64,000 bases of DNA from Synechococcus sp. A18-25c. Its GTDB lineage: Bacteria; Cyanobacteriota; Cyanobacteriia; PCC-6307; Cyanobiaceae. Under the pieces are notes generated by a model. That model had not been told where the DNA came from, searched no databases, and saw only the letters and a program-made list of their open reading frames with translations. This document shows, in pieces, positions 8,729-18,560 of this stretch. A program made the position numbers and the translations under genes. Within the stretch, counting starts at the first letter, position 1. The number at the start of each line of letters is the position of its first letter. The stretch spans positions 868,001 to 932,000 of the forward strand of contig NZ_CP047957.1 in assembly GCF_014280035.1 (NCBI RefSeq). Reading direction: 5' to 3'.

Positions 8729-9838
8729 ATGGGCTCAACCCTGCTGATCGGATCCTGTGAACCCTTCAGCGGAAAATCCGCGCTTGTACTGGGGATCGCG
8801 CGGCATCTTCGTTCAGCTGGTGCAAGGGTTCTGTTTGGCAAACCACTGGCCACGAGCCTTGACTGGGAGCCTGGGGAGGGAACGCCTCCATCGCCTCTGA
8901 TTGATGACGACGTGCGTTTCGTCGGAGAGATCCTCGGGTTGGCGGAGCAGGATTTGCTGCCCTCTTTGCATCTGCTCTCGGCCCATTCAGGCAAGCACCG
9001 GCTTGCCGATGGGGTGCTTACGGCAGGTGACGGCCTCGATCATCTGCGTTCCAGCCTGCAGCAGCCAGACAGCGGCATCACACTGCTCGAAGCGGCGGGC
9101 AGCCTGCATGAGGGACTGCTGTATGGCCTCAGCCTTGTGCAGCTGGCCAGAGACCTGGATGCTCCTGTGGTTCTTGTGCATTTGTGGGAGGACAGTCGCA
9201 GTGTGGATGCCTTGCTGGCTGCACAGCAGCAGCTCGGCGAGCGTCTGCGCGGTGTCGTGCTGAATGCGGTGACGCCGGAGGACGTCGAGACCCTCGAACG
9301 CGACGTGGTTCCGGCATTGCAAGCGCTTGGTATCGAGGTGTTTGGTGTGATGCCACGGTCCCCTCTGCTGCGCAGCGTCACGGTTGGTGAGCTCGTGCGA
9401 CGTCTGGATGCCCGAGTTTTGTGCTGTCGGGAAAAGCTCGATCTTCTGGTCGAGACCCTGAGCATCGGTGCGATGAATGTGAATTCCGCTATGGAATTCT
9501 TCCGGCGTCGCCGAAACATGGCGGTGGTTACCGGTGCGGATCGCACCGACATCCAGCTGGCGGCTCTGGAAGCTTCAACGCAATGTCTGATCCTGACCGG
9601 TGCGGGTGATCCGCTTCCCCAGCTCATCAGTCGTGCCGACGAACTGGAGGTGCCTCTACTCAAGGTTGAACAGGACACCCTGGGGACCGTTGAAGTGATT
9701 GAGCAGGCGTTCGGTCATGTGCGCCTGCATGAGGCGGTGAAGGCGACCTACGCCTTCCGCCTCGTTGAAGAACACTGCCGCTTGAATGATCTGTTCGAGG
9801 CCGTCGGCTTTGAAGCCTTGGCGATTCCCTCAAATTGA
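8729..9838 (+). CDS. BioD-like P-loop plus DRTGG-domain protein
   Basis: 369 residues. The N-terminal half is a dethiobiotin-synthetase-like P-loop domain with Walker A-like GSCEPFSGKSALVLG. The second half (about 215-330) is a DRTGG domain, with IGAMNVNSAMEFFRRRRNM followed by VVTGADRTDIQLAAL. This matches the N-terminal part of long phosphotransacetylases, yet the acetyltransferase domain is absent. Free-standing copies occur in cyanobacteria and archaea. Nucleotide sensing or a regulatory ATPase is an inference; no substrate can be named. Confidence 0.8.
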   Translation: MGSTLLIGSCEPFSGKSALVLGIARHLRSAGARVLFGKPLATSLDWEPGEGTPPSPLIDDDVRFVGEILGLAEQDLLPSLHLLSAHSGKHRLADGVLTAGDGLDHLRSSLQQPDSGITLLEAAGSLHEGLLYGLSLVQLARDLDAPVVLVHLWEDSRSVDALLAAQQQLGERLRGVVLNAVTPEDVETLERDVVPALQALGIEVFGVMPRSPLLRSVTVGELVRRLDARVLCCREKLDLLVETLSIGAMNVNSAMEFFRRRRNMAVVTGADRTDIQLAALEASTQCLILTGAGDPLPQLISRADELEVPLLKVEQDTLGTVEVIEQAFGHVRLHEAVKATYAFRLVEEHCRLNDLFEAVGFEALAIPSN

Positions 9839-9892
9839 TGGCTCCGACTGGGTTCATCACTGCTAGTTTTTAGAAACAACGGCGGGTAGTCA

Positions 9893-10405
9893 TTGAGCCA
9901 GTCACTTGATCTCCCTGCACTGGACAGGGTGGACACACTTGCTCAGGAACTGGCCCTTCTGCAGGACAAGGGCAAGCGGCGAATCGCCATTCTCGGAAGC
10001 CGGCACGTTCCGGTGGTTGCGATTCATTTGATCGAACTGATTGCCCGCTCCCTGGCTCAGGAGGGGCATTCCTTGGTCACCTCGGGGGCGCAAGGTGTTA
10101 ACGCTGCCGTCATTCGCGGTGTTCTTCCCGTCGATCCCGCCAAGCTCACGGTGCTGTTGCCCCAAAGCCTCAGTCGTCAGGCTGTCGAGATTCGCGATCA
10201 ACTGGAACAGGTTTTGCATCTCATCGAAAAGCCTGAGCACGATGATCTGCCGTTGCCCATGGCTAGCAGCCTCTGCAATCAAGACATCATTAGTCGTTGC
10301 GATCAACTGATCTGTTTTGCCTTTCACGACAGCGAGACTTTGCTGGCCAGTTGTCGCAACGCTGAGGACATGGGCAAGGTGGTCAGTTTGTTGTTCTTTG
10401 ACTGA
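9893..10405 (+). CDS. DprA/LOG-like Rossmann protein (170 aa)
   Basis: A single Rossmann domain with RIAILGSRHVPVVAIHLIEL, then HSLVTSGAQGVNAAVIRGV, resembling the GSR...SGGAxGID blocks of DprA and the SLOG superfamily. The C-terminal winged helix of DprA is absent. The annotated start is a TTG at 9893 preceded by GGCGGG; no in-frame ATG is nearby, so the N-terminus is uncertain. SLOG proteins bind nucleotides or single-stranded DNA; which applies here is unknown. Confidence 0.65.
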   Translation: MSQSLDLPALDRVDTLAQELALLQDKGKRRIAILGSRHVPVVAIHLIELIARSLAQEGHSLVTSGAQGVNAAVIRGVLPVDPAKLTVLLPQSLSRQAVEIRDQLEQVLHLIEKPEHDDLPLPMASSLCNQDIISRCDQLICFAFHDSETLLASCRNAEDMGKVVSLLFFD

Positions 10406-10421
10406 GCCTCCAGGAGGGGTC

Positions 10422-10865
10422 TCAAAGCGGTGGAAGTGTGGGCAGCACCTGCAACCTGGTGCCGTCCCGCCCCATGACCAGCACCTGATCCCCTGGCTTC
10501 AAGAGGGTTTCGATATCCAAGGAGTGTGCTGCCCAGCTTTGCCCGTGCCAGCGGACACGGCCTTCGCCGCCTGGCGCGATGGCATCCAAGACTTCAGCGG
10601 TGTCCTCCCGAAGTTGGCGCCTGCCGGTTCGCGGCGTGCGTTTGGCTGACCAGCGCGTCAGCCAAAGTGTTCCCAGCACGGTCATCAACACAAACAGGCT
10701 GATCTGTAGCCAGATCGGCACGGGTAGCAGAGCTGTCAGCACGGAGACGGTCAGCCCCGCGATGGCCGCGAACATCAACCCGTCAAAACTGGGGGACACC
10801 AGTTCGATCCCCAATAAGGATCCCGCCACCAGCAACCAGATCAGGGGAATCCACAGGGATGGCAT
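10422..10865 (-). CDS. NfeD-family membrane protein
   Basis: Starts at ATG 10865 (MPSLWIPLIWLLVAGSLLGIE). Three to four membrane segments are followed by a soluble OB-fold (about residues 90-145: EDTAEVLDAIAPGGEGRVRW ... PGDQVLVMGRDGTRLQVLP), the NfeD-b architecture. It is divergent from an SPFH gene across 60 bases. NfeD and SPFH proteins are known partners in membrane microdomain assembly, so the pairing supports both calls. Confidence 0.85.
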   Translation of the reverse strand: MPSLWIPLIWLLVAGSLLGIELVSPSFDGLMFAAIAGLTVSVLTALLPVPIWLQISLFVLMTVLGTLWLTRWSAKRTPRTGRRQLREDTAEVLDAIAPGGEGRVRWHGQSWAAHSLDIETLLKPGDQVLVMGRDGTRLQVLPTLPPL

Positions 10866-10925
10866 AACGGGTTGGTTTGCTTGCTCCACTTTGGGGGCTA
10901 CGTTCCCAACAGACACCCTCTCGTC

Positions 10926-11840
10926 ATGGAAGCCTTTCTGAGTCTGCCGGCCCTGATTTTGATCGCGCTGCTGGGCAGCGGAAGTGTGAAAGTCACGAGT
11001 GGGGGGCGATCAAGACTGGTGGAACGTCTCGGCAAATTCGATCGTGAGCTGCAGCCTGGTCTTTCCATCGTGATTCCCGTTGTGGAGAGAGTGGTCAGCC
11101 ATGAATCACTGAAAGAACGTGTGCTCGATATTCCGCCTCAGCTGTGCATCACCCGTGACAATGTGTCCATCGAAGTTGATGCAGTCGTCTACTGGCAGTT
11201 GTTGGAGCATTCTCAGGCGTATTACGCCGTTGATAATCTGCAGGCCGCGATGGTGAATCTGGTGCTCACCCAGATCCGTGCGGAGATGGGAAAACTGGAT
11301 CTCGATCAGACGTTCACGACTCGCAATGAAGTGAATGAACTGCTGCTTAAAGAACTGGACGAAGCCACGGACCCCTGGGGAGTGAAAGTGACCCGTGTGG
11401 AGATGCGCGATATCAATCCATCGCCCGGTGTGAAGCAGGCGATGGAGGCTCAGATGACTGCGGAACGCGAAAAGCGAGCCGCCATTCTTCGATCGGAAGG
11501 CGAAAAAGAAGCCCAGTTGAATGAGGCTCGCGGGCGTGCTGAGGCTCTCGTTCTTGATGCGCGTGCCCAGAAAGAGGCGCTGATGTTGGAGGCCGAGGCT
11601 CAAGCCAATCAGCAGAGCGTGCTGGCTGAGGCCAAATCAGAGGCAGCTCGGGTAATGGCCAAAGCGCTGGCGGAAAGTCCTGAAGCCGAAGAAGCTGTTC
11701 GCCTGATGTTGGCTCAGGATTGGATGGCCATGGGTCAGCAGATGGCGAATTCCCCCGCTGGCAGTGTGTTGATGGTGGATCCCCAATCACCGGCTTCGCT
11801 GATTGCGGCGCTCAAGCAGTTCCAGCAGTCGAAGTCCTAA
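10926..11840 (+). CDS. SPFH (stomatin/prohibitin) membrane protein, QmcA-like
   Basis: 304 residues from ATG 10926. One N-terminal hydrophobic segment (LPALILIALLGSGSV), then the SPFH domain with RLVERLGKFDRELQPGLSIV, DIPPQLCITRDNVSIEVDAV and RAEMGKLDLDQTFTTRNEVN, then a charged Ala/Glu-rich coiled coil (about 195-265) that mediates oligomerisation in the family. It forms a divergent pair with the NfeD gene. Its 3' end overlaps the MAPEG gene by four bases. Confidence 0.9.
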   Translation: MEAFLSLPALILIALLGSGSVKVTSGGRSRLVERLGKFDRELQPGLSIVIPVVERVVSHESLKERVLDIPPQLCITRDNVSIEVDAVVYWQLLEHSQAYYAVDNLQAAMVNLVLTQIRAEMGKLDLDQTFTTRNEVNELLLKELDEATDPWGVKVTRVEMRDINPSPGVKQAMEAQMTAEREKRAAILRSEGEKEAQLNEARGRAEALVLDARAQKEALMLEAEAQANQQSVLAEAKSEAARVMAKALAESPEAEEAVRLMLAQDWMAMGQQMANSPAGSVLMVDPQSPASLIAALKQFQQSKS

Positions 11841-12370
11841 GCGACGAGCAGGGCTTTGAGTCCTTCGCTGTAGAGGATGCCGGTGCACAGCAATGCTCCG
11901 GCCCAGCACATGCCGCGCAACGGTGGAAGATTGGCGATGTAGGCGGGCAGGTAGAGGAAGCGCAGCAGGGGTTGCAGCAGTGCAGCTGGAACCGCCAAGC
12001 CAGGCAGTTCCCCCACCTGAAGTACGGCAATTAAGGCCAGCAACGCTGCCGGTGCATGGAGAGTGAAGGCTTCAAAACTGTTTTGATGCGCCCAGCTGGC
12101 CCGTTGCCCCCAGGCAGGCAGGCGCTCGAACATGGCCCTTGGTGCCTTCATATCGGCCATGGTGAAGTCAGCCTGGGAGCGGGCAGCACCCAGTGGAATG
12201 ATGCTCGCGATGACGGCTGCTCCTGATAGCACGAGCGACCAGGCGTAGGGAGCAGCAGGGGTCTGGGTCAGCCAATCCGTGATGTTCACGACCGATCGCA
12301 AGAGACCCCAAACAATAGAGATCGACTGTTCATGAATGCGAAAGCTCATTTGAGCCTCCGTCCAGCGCAT
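11837..12370 (-). CDS. MAPEG-family membrane protein
   Basis: About 177 residues with four predicted membrane segments. The block APRAMFERLPAWGQRASWAH followed by QNSFEAFTLHAPAALLA is the MAPEG signature (E-x-x-P, then N-x-x-E). MAPEG proteins are glutathione- or lipid-linked trimeric enzymes in eukaryotes; the bacterial role is unsettled. The N-terminal 40 residues look atypical, so an internal start is possible; an ATG at 12349 is one option. Confidence 0.82.
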   Translation of the reverse strand: MRWTEAQMSFRIHEQSISIVWGLLRSVVNITDWLTQTPAAPYAWSLVLSGAAVIASIIPLGAARSQADFTMADMKAPRAMFERLPAWGQRASWAHQNSFEAFTLHAPAALLALIAVLQVGELPGLAVPAALLQPLLRFLYLPAYIANLPPLRGMCWAGALLCTGILYSEGLKALLVA

Positions 12371-12430
12371 TGCATGGCAAGAGAGCGATCGGATGGCGAT
12401 TGCTAGCCTTCAAACATCTGGTCGTTTTCG

Positions 12431-12925
12431 ATGGCTTCATACTCTTTTGATGTGGTGTCTGACTTTGATCGCCAAGAACTGGTCAACACCCTTGATCAAG
12501 TGCGGCGAGATGTTTCTCAGCGTTATGACCTCAAGGATTCGGGCACTGAGATTAAGCTTGAAGAGACTGCTGTGGTCATCAACACAGCGAGCGATATGAC
12601 CCTTCAGGCTGTTGAGGACATCCTTCGGACGAAAGCAACCAAAAGAAATTTGTCCCTCAAGATCTTTGATTTCCAGCCAGCAGAAACAGTCGGCGGCAAC
12701 CGTGTTCAACAGACCGTCAAGCTGAAAAAAGGACTGAGCCAAGAGCTTGCCAAGAAAATGAGCAAGATGGTGCGTGATGAAATGAAGAAAGTAACAGTCG
12801 CTATTCAAGGGGAGAGTTTGCGAATTACAGGAAAAAGTAAGGATGATTTGCAACAGGTAATTCAGCTGCTGCGCTCAAAGGATGACGAGCTGGATGTTCC
12901 CCTTCAGTTTGAAAACTACCGATAG
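12431..12925 (+). CDS. YajQ-family nucleotide-binding protein
   Basis: 164 residues, the standard length of the YajQ (DUF520) family. MASYSFDVVSDFDRQELVNT, the YDLKDSGTEIKLEE strand pair and KKMSKMVRDEMKKVTVAIQG are typical. The family has two ferredoxin-like domains and binds nucleotides, cyclic di-GMP in some species. The gene is more AT-rich than its neighbours. It converges on the porin gene across about 150 bases that hold no clear terminator. Confidence 0.92.
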   Translation: MASYSFDVVSDFDRQELVNTLDQVRRDVSQRYDLKDSGTEIKLEETAVVINTASDMTLQAVEDILRTKATKRNLSLKIFDFQPAETVGGNRVQQTVKLKKGLSQELAKKMSKMVRDEMKKVTVAIQGESLRITGKSKDDLQQVIQLLRSKDDELDVPLQFENYR

Positions 12926-13072
12926 AGCTTCGATCGATTCGAGAATTAGTAATGACTCTATTGCCCTAATTTTTGTTTATTCTGTTGCTTGCCTGGAGAA
13001 AGAGGCTTGCAGGTATTGACACATTTGTGGCGCGTGGAATAAGCAATCGAGTATTAGCTGTTCTGCTAACGA

Positions 13073-14347
13073 TCAAAGGTTCAGGTTGAGTTGAACGCCT
13101 CCGGCCCAGATCCCTGGTGTTTCGCCTGCACCGCCCGGGTTGATGATCCATTGCATGACTGGCTGGATTTGCAGCATTTCGGAAACGTAGATCGAATAAT
13201 TGAGTTCAATCGTGGCTTCGTAGCTCTTGCCGGATAAAAGTGTTGAGCTGAAACTCGTGCGTTCGAGACCGAGGGCAAGCACGTCGAGTGGGCGGCTCGG
13301 AACAACACCCTGCGTCAGCCAGCCGCCGCCAACGAAGGTCGGATAAGGGTTGTTCTCAGGGTCAAGGCTGACAGTGCCTGCGACCCATAGGCGACTGTCG
13401 AGGCCGATGGGTAGGTCCAGTGGCCAGGTGATGGATCCGTAAATGCCACGGTTCAGTCCCTCACCCAGCTCATCTGCGTCATCGCTCAAGAGACGCGTGG
13501 ATGTCAGATAGCCGCCCAATTGAAGCTCGGGCAAGGGCAATTGCCGGATCACGTTCGCCTGGGTGTCAGGACGAGGGATGGGTTTCGATAGATCGGTTCG
13601 CGATGGAAGCGGATTTCGGGTCCATTGAAGAGCTTGCATACCTCCCTGCACCTCGGGGATGCCCGGATTGACCCCCAGGCTTGAAGCAATGGTCGTCTGT
13701 GGATCGAGATAGAAGTACCCGTAGCCCAGACTTCCGAGCGTCTCGGAATGCGCCTTCACCTTGAGACCGGGTGCCACAAAAGGATTGATTGGCATGCCGA
13801 TCACCAGCAAATTCATGGTGTTGTTGAACACCGAGCTGAAGTAGTTATTCATCACTGGTGAGGACACAAAGCCAGGCTCACCAGCCATGTCGGGTGCCAG
13901 CGACATCAGACCGAGTTGCGCTTCCCACCATCCACGGCCGCGGTTTCTAACAACGCTGGCCTCGGTGAGCCAGGTGCCAACGGGGTTCACCAGAGTCTGG
14001 AGGGTGAAGGCGGATCCCAGATCGGTGTTCAGATTGGGATTGCCGGCGTTGCTGGAGAGCTCCACGTTCAGCTGCCAGTGATCGAGCTCACTCCAGCTGT
14101 CTTGGTCTTTTTCGAATCCGCTACTGAGGGACAACCCGAGGTTGATGGATTGGAACCAACTGCTGGCACCAGGTCGATCACCCCCGACGACACCCACCAT
14201 GGGCTGGGCGGTGACCGTGACGCTGAGGTCAGCCCATTCGGGCAGCCCCAATAAGGATTCGAGGGGACTTGTTCGAGCCGATGGGGCAAAGACTGCACTG
14301 CAGGTCAGTGCGAGGGCTGATGAGGTGAGCTTTAGAAACGTTCCCAT
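13073..14347 (-). CDS. OprB-like outer membrane porin without SLH domain
   Basis: 424 residues from ATG 14347 with a signal peptide (MGTFLKLTSSALALTCSAVF, cleavage near APSA). The remainder is beta-rich and ends in a family-typical strand region, ATIELNYSIYVSEMLQIQPV then MQWIINPGGAG, characteristic of OprB carbohydrate-selective porins. Most cyanobacterial OprB-type porins (SomA/SomB) carry an N-terminal S-layer-homology domain and coiled coil; neither is seen here, so the peptidoglycan-anchoring part is missing. It lies 51 bases downstream of hemL on the same strand. Confidence 0.82.
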   Translation of the reverse strand: MGTFLKLTSSALALTCSAVFAPSARTSPLESLLGLPEWADLSVTVTAQPMVGVVGGDRPGASSWFQSINLGLSLSSGFEKDQDSWSELDHWQLNVELSSNAGNPNLNTDLGSAFTLQTLVNPVGTWLTEASVVRNRGRGWWEAQLGLMSLAPDMAGEPGFVSSPVMNNYFSSVFNNTMNLLVIGMPINPFVAPGLKVKAHSETLGSLGYGYFYLDPQTTIASSLGVNPGIPEVQGGMQALQWTRNPLPSRTDLSKPIPRPDTQANVIRQLPLPELQLGGYLTSTRLLSDDADELGEGLNRGIYGSITWPLDLPIGLDSRLWVAGTVSLDPENNPYPTFVGGGWLTQGVVPSRPLDVLALGLERTSFSSTLLSGKSYEATIELNYSIYVSEMLQIQPVMQWIINPGGAGETPGIWAGGVQLNLNL

Positions 14348-14398
14348 CCATCCTGGTTGATGTGGAGGCATGGGAACGCATCAGGAGGGCTCAAAATC

Positions 14399-15700
14399 TC
14401 AGGCGACAGCAGCGAAGCTTTCGCGGAAGGCCTGGATTGTGCTCTCGATGTCTGTATCCGAGTGGGCCAGGGAGGTGAAGCCTGCTTCGAACGCGGATGG
14501 TGCGAGGTAGACACCTCGCTCGAGCATGGCACGATGCAACTTGCCAAAACGTGCGGCGTCAGTGGCTTTGGCTTCTTCGAAGTTCCGCACAGGACCTTCG
14601 CAAAGGAAGAAACCGAACATGGCGCTCACGCTGCCGGCGTAGATCGGCAGACCGGCGGCGGTGGCGGCCTCTTTGATCCCAGCCACCAACTTCTCGGTGG
14701 TGGCCGTCAGCTTCTCGTAGCTACCGGGTTGTTTTAGTAGCTCAAGGGTTTTAATCCCGGCCGTCATGGCCAGAGGGTTTCCACTGAGGGTGCCGGCCTG
14801 ATACATCGGGCCTGCAGGGGCCACCATCTCCATGATCTCTCGACGGCCGCCGTAAGCGCCAACAGGAAGACCGCCACCGATCACTTTGCCCATGGTGGTG
14901 AGGTCTGGGGTCACGCCGAAATGGGCCTGGGCGCCGCCATAGCTGATGCGGAAGCCCGTCATCACTTCGTCGAACACCAGCAGGGCGCCATGTTCCTTGG
15001 TGAGCTCACGCAGGCCTTCAAGGAATCCTGGTTCGGGCTGAATGAAACCGGCGTTGCCGACGATCGGCTCGAGAATCACTCCGGCGATGGCCTCGGGATT
15101 CTCGGCGAAAAGTTGCTTGACCGCCTCAAGATCGTTGTAAGGAGCGGTGAGAGTGTTGGCGGTGGTGCTGCGGGGCACACCTGGAGAGTCGGGAAGTCCG
15201 AGCGTGGCGACACCGGAGCCCGCCTTCACCAGGAACATGTCCGCATGGCCGTGATAGCAGCCTTCGAACTTGATCACTTTGTCGCGACCTGTATACGCGC
15301 GCATCAATCGCAGAACAGCCATGCAGGCTTCTGTGCCGCTGTTCACGAAGCGAACCATCTCGACACTGGGGACCGCGTCGATCACCATTTCTGCCAGGGT
15401 GTTCTCCAATGAACATGGGGCTCCGAAACTGGTGCCCTTCTCAATGGTTTCTTGCAGCGCGCCGATGACTTCAGGGTGCGCGTGACCGCAGATGGCGGGG
15501 CCCCAACTACCGATGTAGTCGATGTATTTGTTGTCGTCCACGTCCCAGGCATAGGGTCCTTTGACGCGGTCGAAGACAATCGGCTGGCCTCCCACGGACT
15601 TGAACGCGCGCACGGGAGAGCTCACGCCGCCGGGCATCAAAGCCTGGGCTGCATGGAAGAGCTCCTGGGAGCGAGTGGTGTTCAAGCTTGGTGCTGTCAC
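14399..15700 (-). CDS. hemL: Glutamate-1-semialdehyde 2,1-aminomutase
   Basis: 433 residues from GTG 15700 ([20 protein letters not shown]). A PLP enzyme that makes 5-aminolevulinate, the first committed tetrapyrrole precursor for chlorophyll, haem, bilins and cobalamin. Family blocks: SRAQ-like N-terminus, [64 protein letters not shown] and the PLP lysine in [23 protein letters not shown] at 15715 is an alternative start. It is divergent from glcD with a 136-base shared control region. Confidence 0.97.
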   Translation of the reverse strand: MTAPSLNTTRSQELFHAAQALMPGGVSSPVRAFKSVGGQPIVFDRVKGPYAWDVDDNKYIDYIGSWGPAICGHAHPEVIGALQETIEKGTSFGAPCSLENTLAEMVIDAVPSVEMVRFVNSGTEACMAVLRLMRAYTGRDKVIKFEGCYHGHADMFLVKAGSGVATLGLPDSPGVPRSTTANTLTAPYNDLEAVKQLFAENPEAIAGVILEPIVGNAGFIQPEPGFLEGLRELTKEHGALLVFDEVMTGFRISYGGAQAHFGVTPDLTTMGKVIGGGLPVGAYGGRREIMEMVAPAGPMYQAGTLSGNPLAMTAGIKTLELLKQPGSYEKLTATTEKLVAGIKEAATAAGLPIYAGSVSAMFGFFLCEGPVRNFEEAKATDAARFGKLHRAMLERGVYLAPSAFEAGFTSLAHSDTDIESTIQAFRESFAAVA

Positions 15701-15836
15701 GGGGGCGGAAGCCAAAGGGCCGATGCAAACCGTGCAACATCCTGACCCAAGAACGACCCAAATCGGCTGATCTGTGTACGAAGACGCGTTTCCGAGTCTT
15801 TCGATGGCATGGTTGGTCCAGTGATTCAGACCGGTT

Positions 15837-17309
15837 TTGGTCCACGACTGGGCAGCTCTTGAGCAGGACCTGAGACGGTTTCTGGCCCCGCGCGACATCG
15901 TTTGTCGACGTGAGGAGTTGCTTGTATACGACTGTGACGGTCTCACCATGGATCGGCATAGCCCGCCGCTCGCAGTGCTGCCGAAAAGCACCGAACAAGT
16001 GGCAGCGGTGCTCAAGGCCTGTCATGCCCGCAGCATCCCCTTCGTGGCCCGTGGCAGTGGAACCGGGCTGTCGGGAGGGGCACTGGTGGAACAGGAGGCG
16101 CTGCTGGTGATCACCAGTCGCATGCGCCGGATCCTCTCCGTGGATCTGCCCAACCAGACGATCACGGTGGAGCCAGGTGTGATCAACAGCTGGGTGTCGC
16201 GTGCCGTTGCGGGGGATGGCTTTTATTACGCCCCTGACCCATCCAGCCAGGTGATTTGCAGCATCGGCGGAAACGTGGCGGAGAACTCCGGCGGCGTGCA
16301 CTGCCTCAAATACGGCGTCACCAGCAACCACGTCCTCTCGATGCAGGTGGTTCTCCCCGATGGCGAGGTGACGCGCTTAGGGAGCGATCTCTCCGACAGC
16401 GCCGCCCTTGATCTGCGCGGCTCTTTCATCGGTAGCGAAGGCACGTTGGGCATCGCCACGGCGATCACGTTGCGGCTCTTGCGCGCTCCCCAAACTGTGG
16501 CGGTGCTGCTCGCCGACTTTCCTTCGATGGCGGCGGCGGGCGATGCCGTGCGCAGGATCACCCAGGCAGGGGTGTTGCCCGCTGGTCTGGAGATCATGGA
16601 TCACACCTGCATTGCAGCTGTGAATGCGGCGTTCGAGCGGGAGGAATATCCAGCGGATGCCGGGGCCGTGTTGCTGATCGAACTTGATGGTCAGACCCAG
16701 GAAGTGAAGGAAGCCGTTGCCCTCACCAGTGCCCTGTGCCGTGAGGCCGGCGCGGGTGGTTTGCGAGAGGCCTGGGATGAAGCCGAGCGCGCCCGCCTCT
16801 GGAAAGGTCGTAAAAGTGCCATCTCGGCCCTCGGCCGCCAATGCCCGAGTTACTACCTCCAGGATGGTGTAGTGCCCAGGACTGCGCTTCCCTCGGTGCT
16901 CGCCGCGATCGACAGGCTTAGTGAAGAGCGCGGGCTGGTCGTCGCCAATGTGTTTCACGCCGGCGACGGCAACCTTCACCCGTTGATCCTCTACCGCGCC
17001 TCAGAACCTGGGGTGAATGAGCGGGTCAAAGCACTCGGGGCCGCCATCATGGAGTTGTGTCTGGATGCGGGCGGCAGCATCTCTGGGGAGCACGGGGTTG
17101 GCAGCGATAAGCGTTGTTTCCTGGATCGGATGTTCTCCACAGATGATCTGGCCACCATGCGTTTACTGCGCTCAGCCTTCGACCCTGAAGGGCGCGCCAA
17201 TCCTGGAAAGATCTTCCCGACACCCCGCACCTGTGGTGAATCCCAGCGGCGTTACGTGGAATTGAAAAACCAGGCCGCACCGCTTCCTGATGAAGCAGTG
17301 GTCTACTAA
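15837..17309 (+). CDS. glcD: Glycolate dehydrogenase subunit GlcD
   Basis: 490 residues, the FAD subunit that oxidises glycolate to glyoxylate in photorespiration. The VAO/PCMH-type FAD domain shows [34 protein letters not shown] and [10 protein letters not shown]; the C-terminal FAD-linked oxidase region has [14 protein letters not shown] and [13 protein letters not shown]. The start is a TTG at 15837, with an in-frame stop just upstream, so the choice is well limited. GlcE and GlcF are not in the window. It ends four bases into the convergent xth. Confidence 0.95.
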   Translation: MVHDWAALEQDLRRFLAPRDIVCRREELLVYDCDGLTMDRHSPPLAVLPKSTEQVAAVLKACHARSIPFVARGSGTGLSGGALVEQEALLVITSRMRRILSVDLPNQTITVEPGVINSWVSRAVAGDGFYYAPDPSSQVICSIGGNVAENSGGVHCLKYGVTSNHVLSMQVVLPDGEVTRLGSDLSDSAALDLRGSFIGSEGTLGIATAITLRLLRAPQTVAVLLADFPSMAAAGDAVRRITQAGVLPAGLEIMDHTCIAAVNAAFEREEYPADAGAVLLIELDGQTQEVKEAVALTSALCREAGAGGLREAWDEAERARLWKGRKSAISALGRQCPSYYLQDGVVPRTALPSVLAAIDRLSEERGLVVANVFHAGDGNLHPLILYRASEPGVNERVKALGAAIMELCLDAGGSISGEHGVGSDKRCFLDRMFSTDDLATMRLLRSAFDPEGRANPGKIFPTPRTCGESQRRYVELKNQAAPLPDEAVVY

Positions 17310-18139
17310 ACGTTGAAGGTGTCTTCGTCGGCTTCTTCGTCGTCTTCCCAGGCAAGATCAACCACGACGGGCGCGTGGTCACTGGGCTGCTCCAGGCCGC
17401 GTTCCTGTTTATCGATGCTGCAGCTGCGCGCTAGCTCCTGCAGGTCACTGCTGAGATAGATGTGATCGATGCGCCAGCCGGCATCACGGTTCCAGGCCCC
17501 ACTGCGGTAGTCCCACCAACTCCAGTGCCCGCTGCTGGATTCGAACAGGCGGAAAGCATCCTTGAGGTCTGCTCCCAGGGCCTGCGTTAGGGCGAGGCGT
17601 TCGGCTTCGGTGGCCATGATCCCGCCGGTGAGACGGGCGGGGTCGTGTAGATCTCTGTCTTCCGGGCCAATGTTGAAATCACCAACAACACAAAGGGGTT
17701 CGTCCCGCGACTCCAACTGACGCAGGTAGCGCTCAAGGCAGCCCAGCCACGCCAGCTTGTAGCTGTATTTCTCTGAAGTGAGGCTTGAACCATTGGGGAC
17801 GTAGAGATCGACCACTCGGATTCCATCCACCAGAGCACTGATCACCCGCTTCTGTTCGCTCAGGTCGGCGGCGACGTCATCGTTCTGCAACTCTCCGCTG
17901 AAGCCCACTCGCACGTCCTCCAAGGGATGGCGGCTGATCAAAGCAACGCCGTTGTATGACTTCTGGCCGTCGATGCTTACCTCGTAACCCCTCGACTGGA
18001 ACGGCTCGAGAGGGAACAGAGGGTTGTCGACCTTGGTCTCTTGAAGGGCCAGCAGGTCCACATCACTCCGGTCCAGCCAAGCCAGCACATGGTCCAGCCG
18101 AGTCCGCACCGAATTGACATTCCAGCTGGCGATCCGCAC
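17306..18139 (-). CDS. xth: Exodeoxyribonuclease III (AP endonuclease)
   Basis: 277 residues from GTG 18139 (RIASWNVNSVRTRLDHVL follows directly). It acts in base-excision repair. Active-site blocks of the EEP superfamily: LLALQETKV (Glu), DLYVPNGS (Tyr), VVGDFNIGPEDRDLHDP (Asp, Asn), RIDHIYLS (Asp) and QPSDHAPVVVDL (Asp-His). The last 13 residues are acidic. A longer frame from TTG 18211 is unlikely because it would add unconserved sequence. Confidence 0.95.
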   Translation of the reverse strand: MRIASWNVNSVRTRLDHVLAWLDRSDVDLLALQETKVDNPLFPLEPFQSRGYEVSIDGQKSYNGVALISRHPLEDVRVGFSGELQNDDVAADLSEQKRVISALVDGIRVVDLYVPNGSSLTSEKYSYKLAWLGCLERYLRQLESRDEPLCVVGDFNIGPEDRDLHDPARLTGGIMATEAERLALTQALGADLKDAFRLFESSSGHWSWWDYRSGAWNRDAGWRIDHIYLSSDLQELARSCSIDKQERGLEQPSDHAPVVVDLAWEDDEEADEDTFNV

Positions 18140-18199
18140 AGATCCTTTCGAGCAAGACGTGTGACCCTTAGCATCTGACCGGCCCGCTGACTCGTCACC

Positions 18200-18493
18200 A
18201 TGCCTTTTCAACGCATGTTCGCAGCTGTTGTGATGGCTGTCAGCGCAACATCTATCTGGCTGACCCCTGCAGCCATCGCCCAGTCATCGTTTGGGGGTCA
18301 GAGCCCTTTCGAAACCAACGAGGATCGCGACATTTTCAATAATCTCCCTGATGCGAAACGGCAGGGATCGGTGCTGGATGCCACCAACCCCATGGAACTG
18401 ATGCAGCGTTTGCGCGAGGCCACGTCGATGAATGACGCCACGGACCCAGTGGATGCCATCGACGCCGCCCTGCAGGAGTTCAATCAGCCCTGA
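18200..18493 (+). CDS. Small secreted protein (97 aa)
   Basis: Begins MPFQRMFAAVVMAVSATSIW with a Sec-type signal peptide ending near PAAIAQSS. The mature part, about 70 residues, is acidic and lacks Cys: NEDRDIFNNLPDAKRQGSV then PMELMQRLREATSMND. Small proteins like this are widespread in cyanobacteria with unknown function. Divergent from xth with 60 bases between starts. Confidence 0.72.
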   Translation: MPFQRMFAAVVMAVSATSIWLTPAAIAQSSFGGQSPFETNEDRDIFNNLPDAKRQGSVLDATNPMELMQRLREATSMNDATDPVDAIDAALQEFNQP

Positions 18494-18560
18494 TGCCGGT
18501 GCAGATTGATTGGCTGAAGACAACATCCCAATGCTGGTTACAGTTGCTGCGGGCTAGTGG

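Noticed and set aside
9040-9678. A 212-codon reverse frame rich in Ser and Arg
   Set aside because: Antisense to the DRTGG-domain gene; its composition is that of a shadow frame.
13000-13072. Weak inverted repeat TTAGC/GCTAA near the porin stop
   Set aside because: Only five bp and no T run; not enough for a terminator call.
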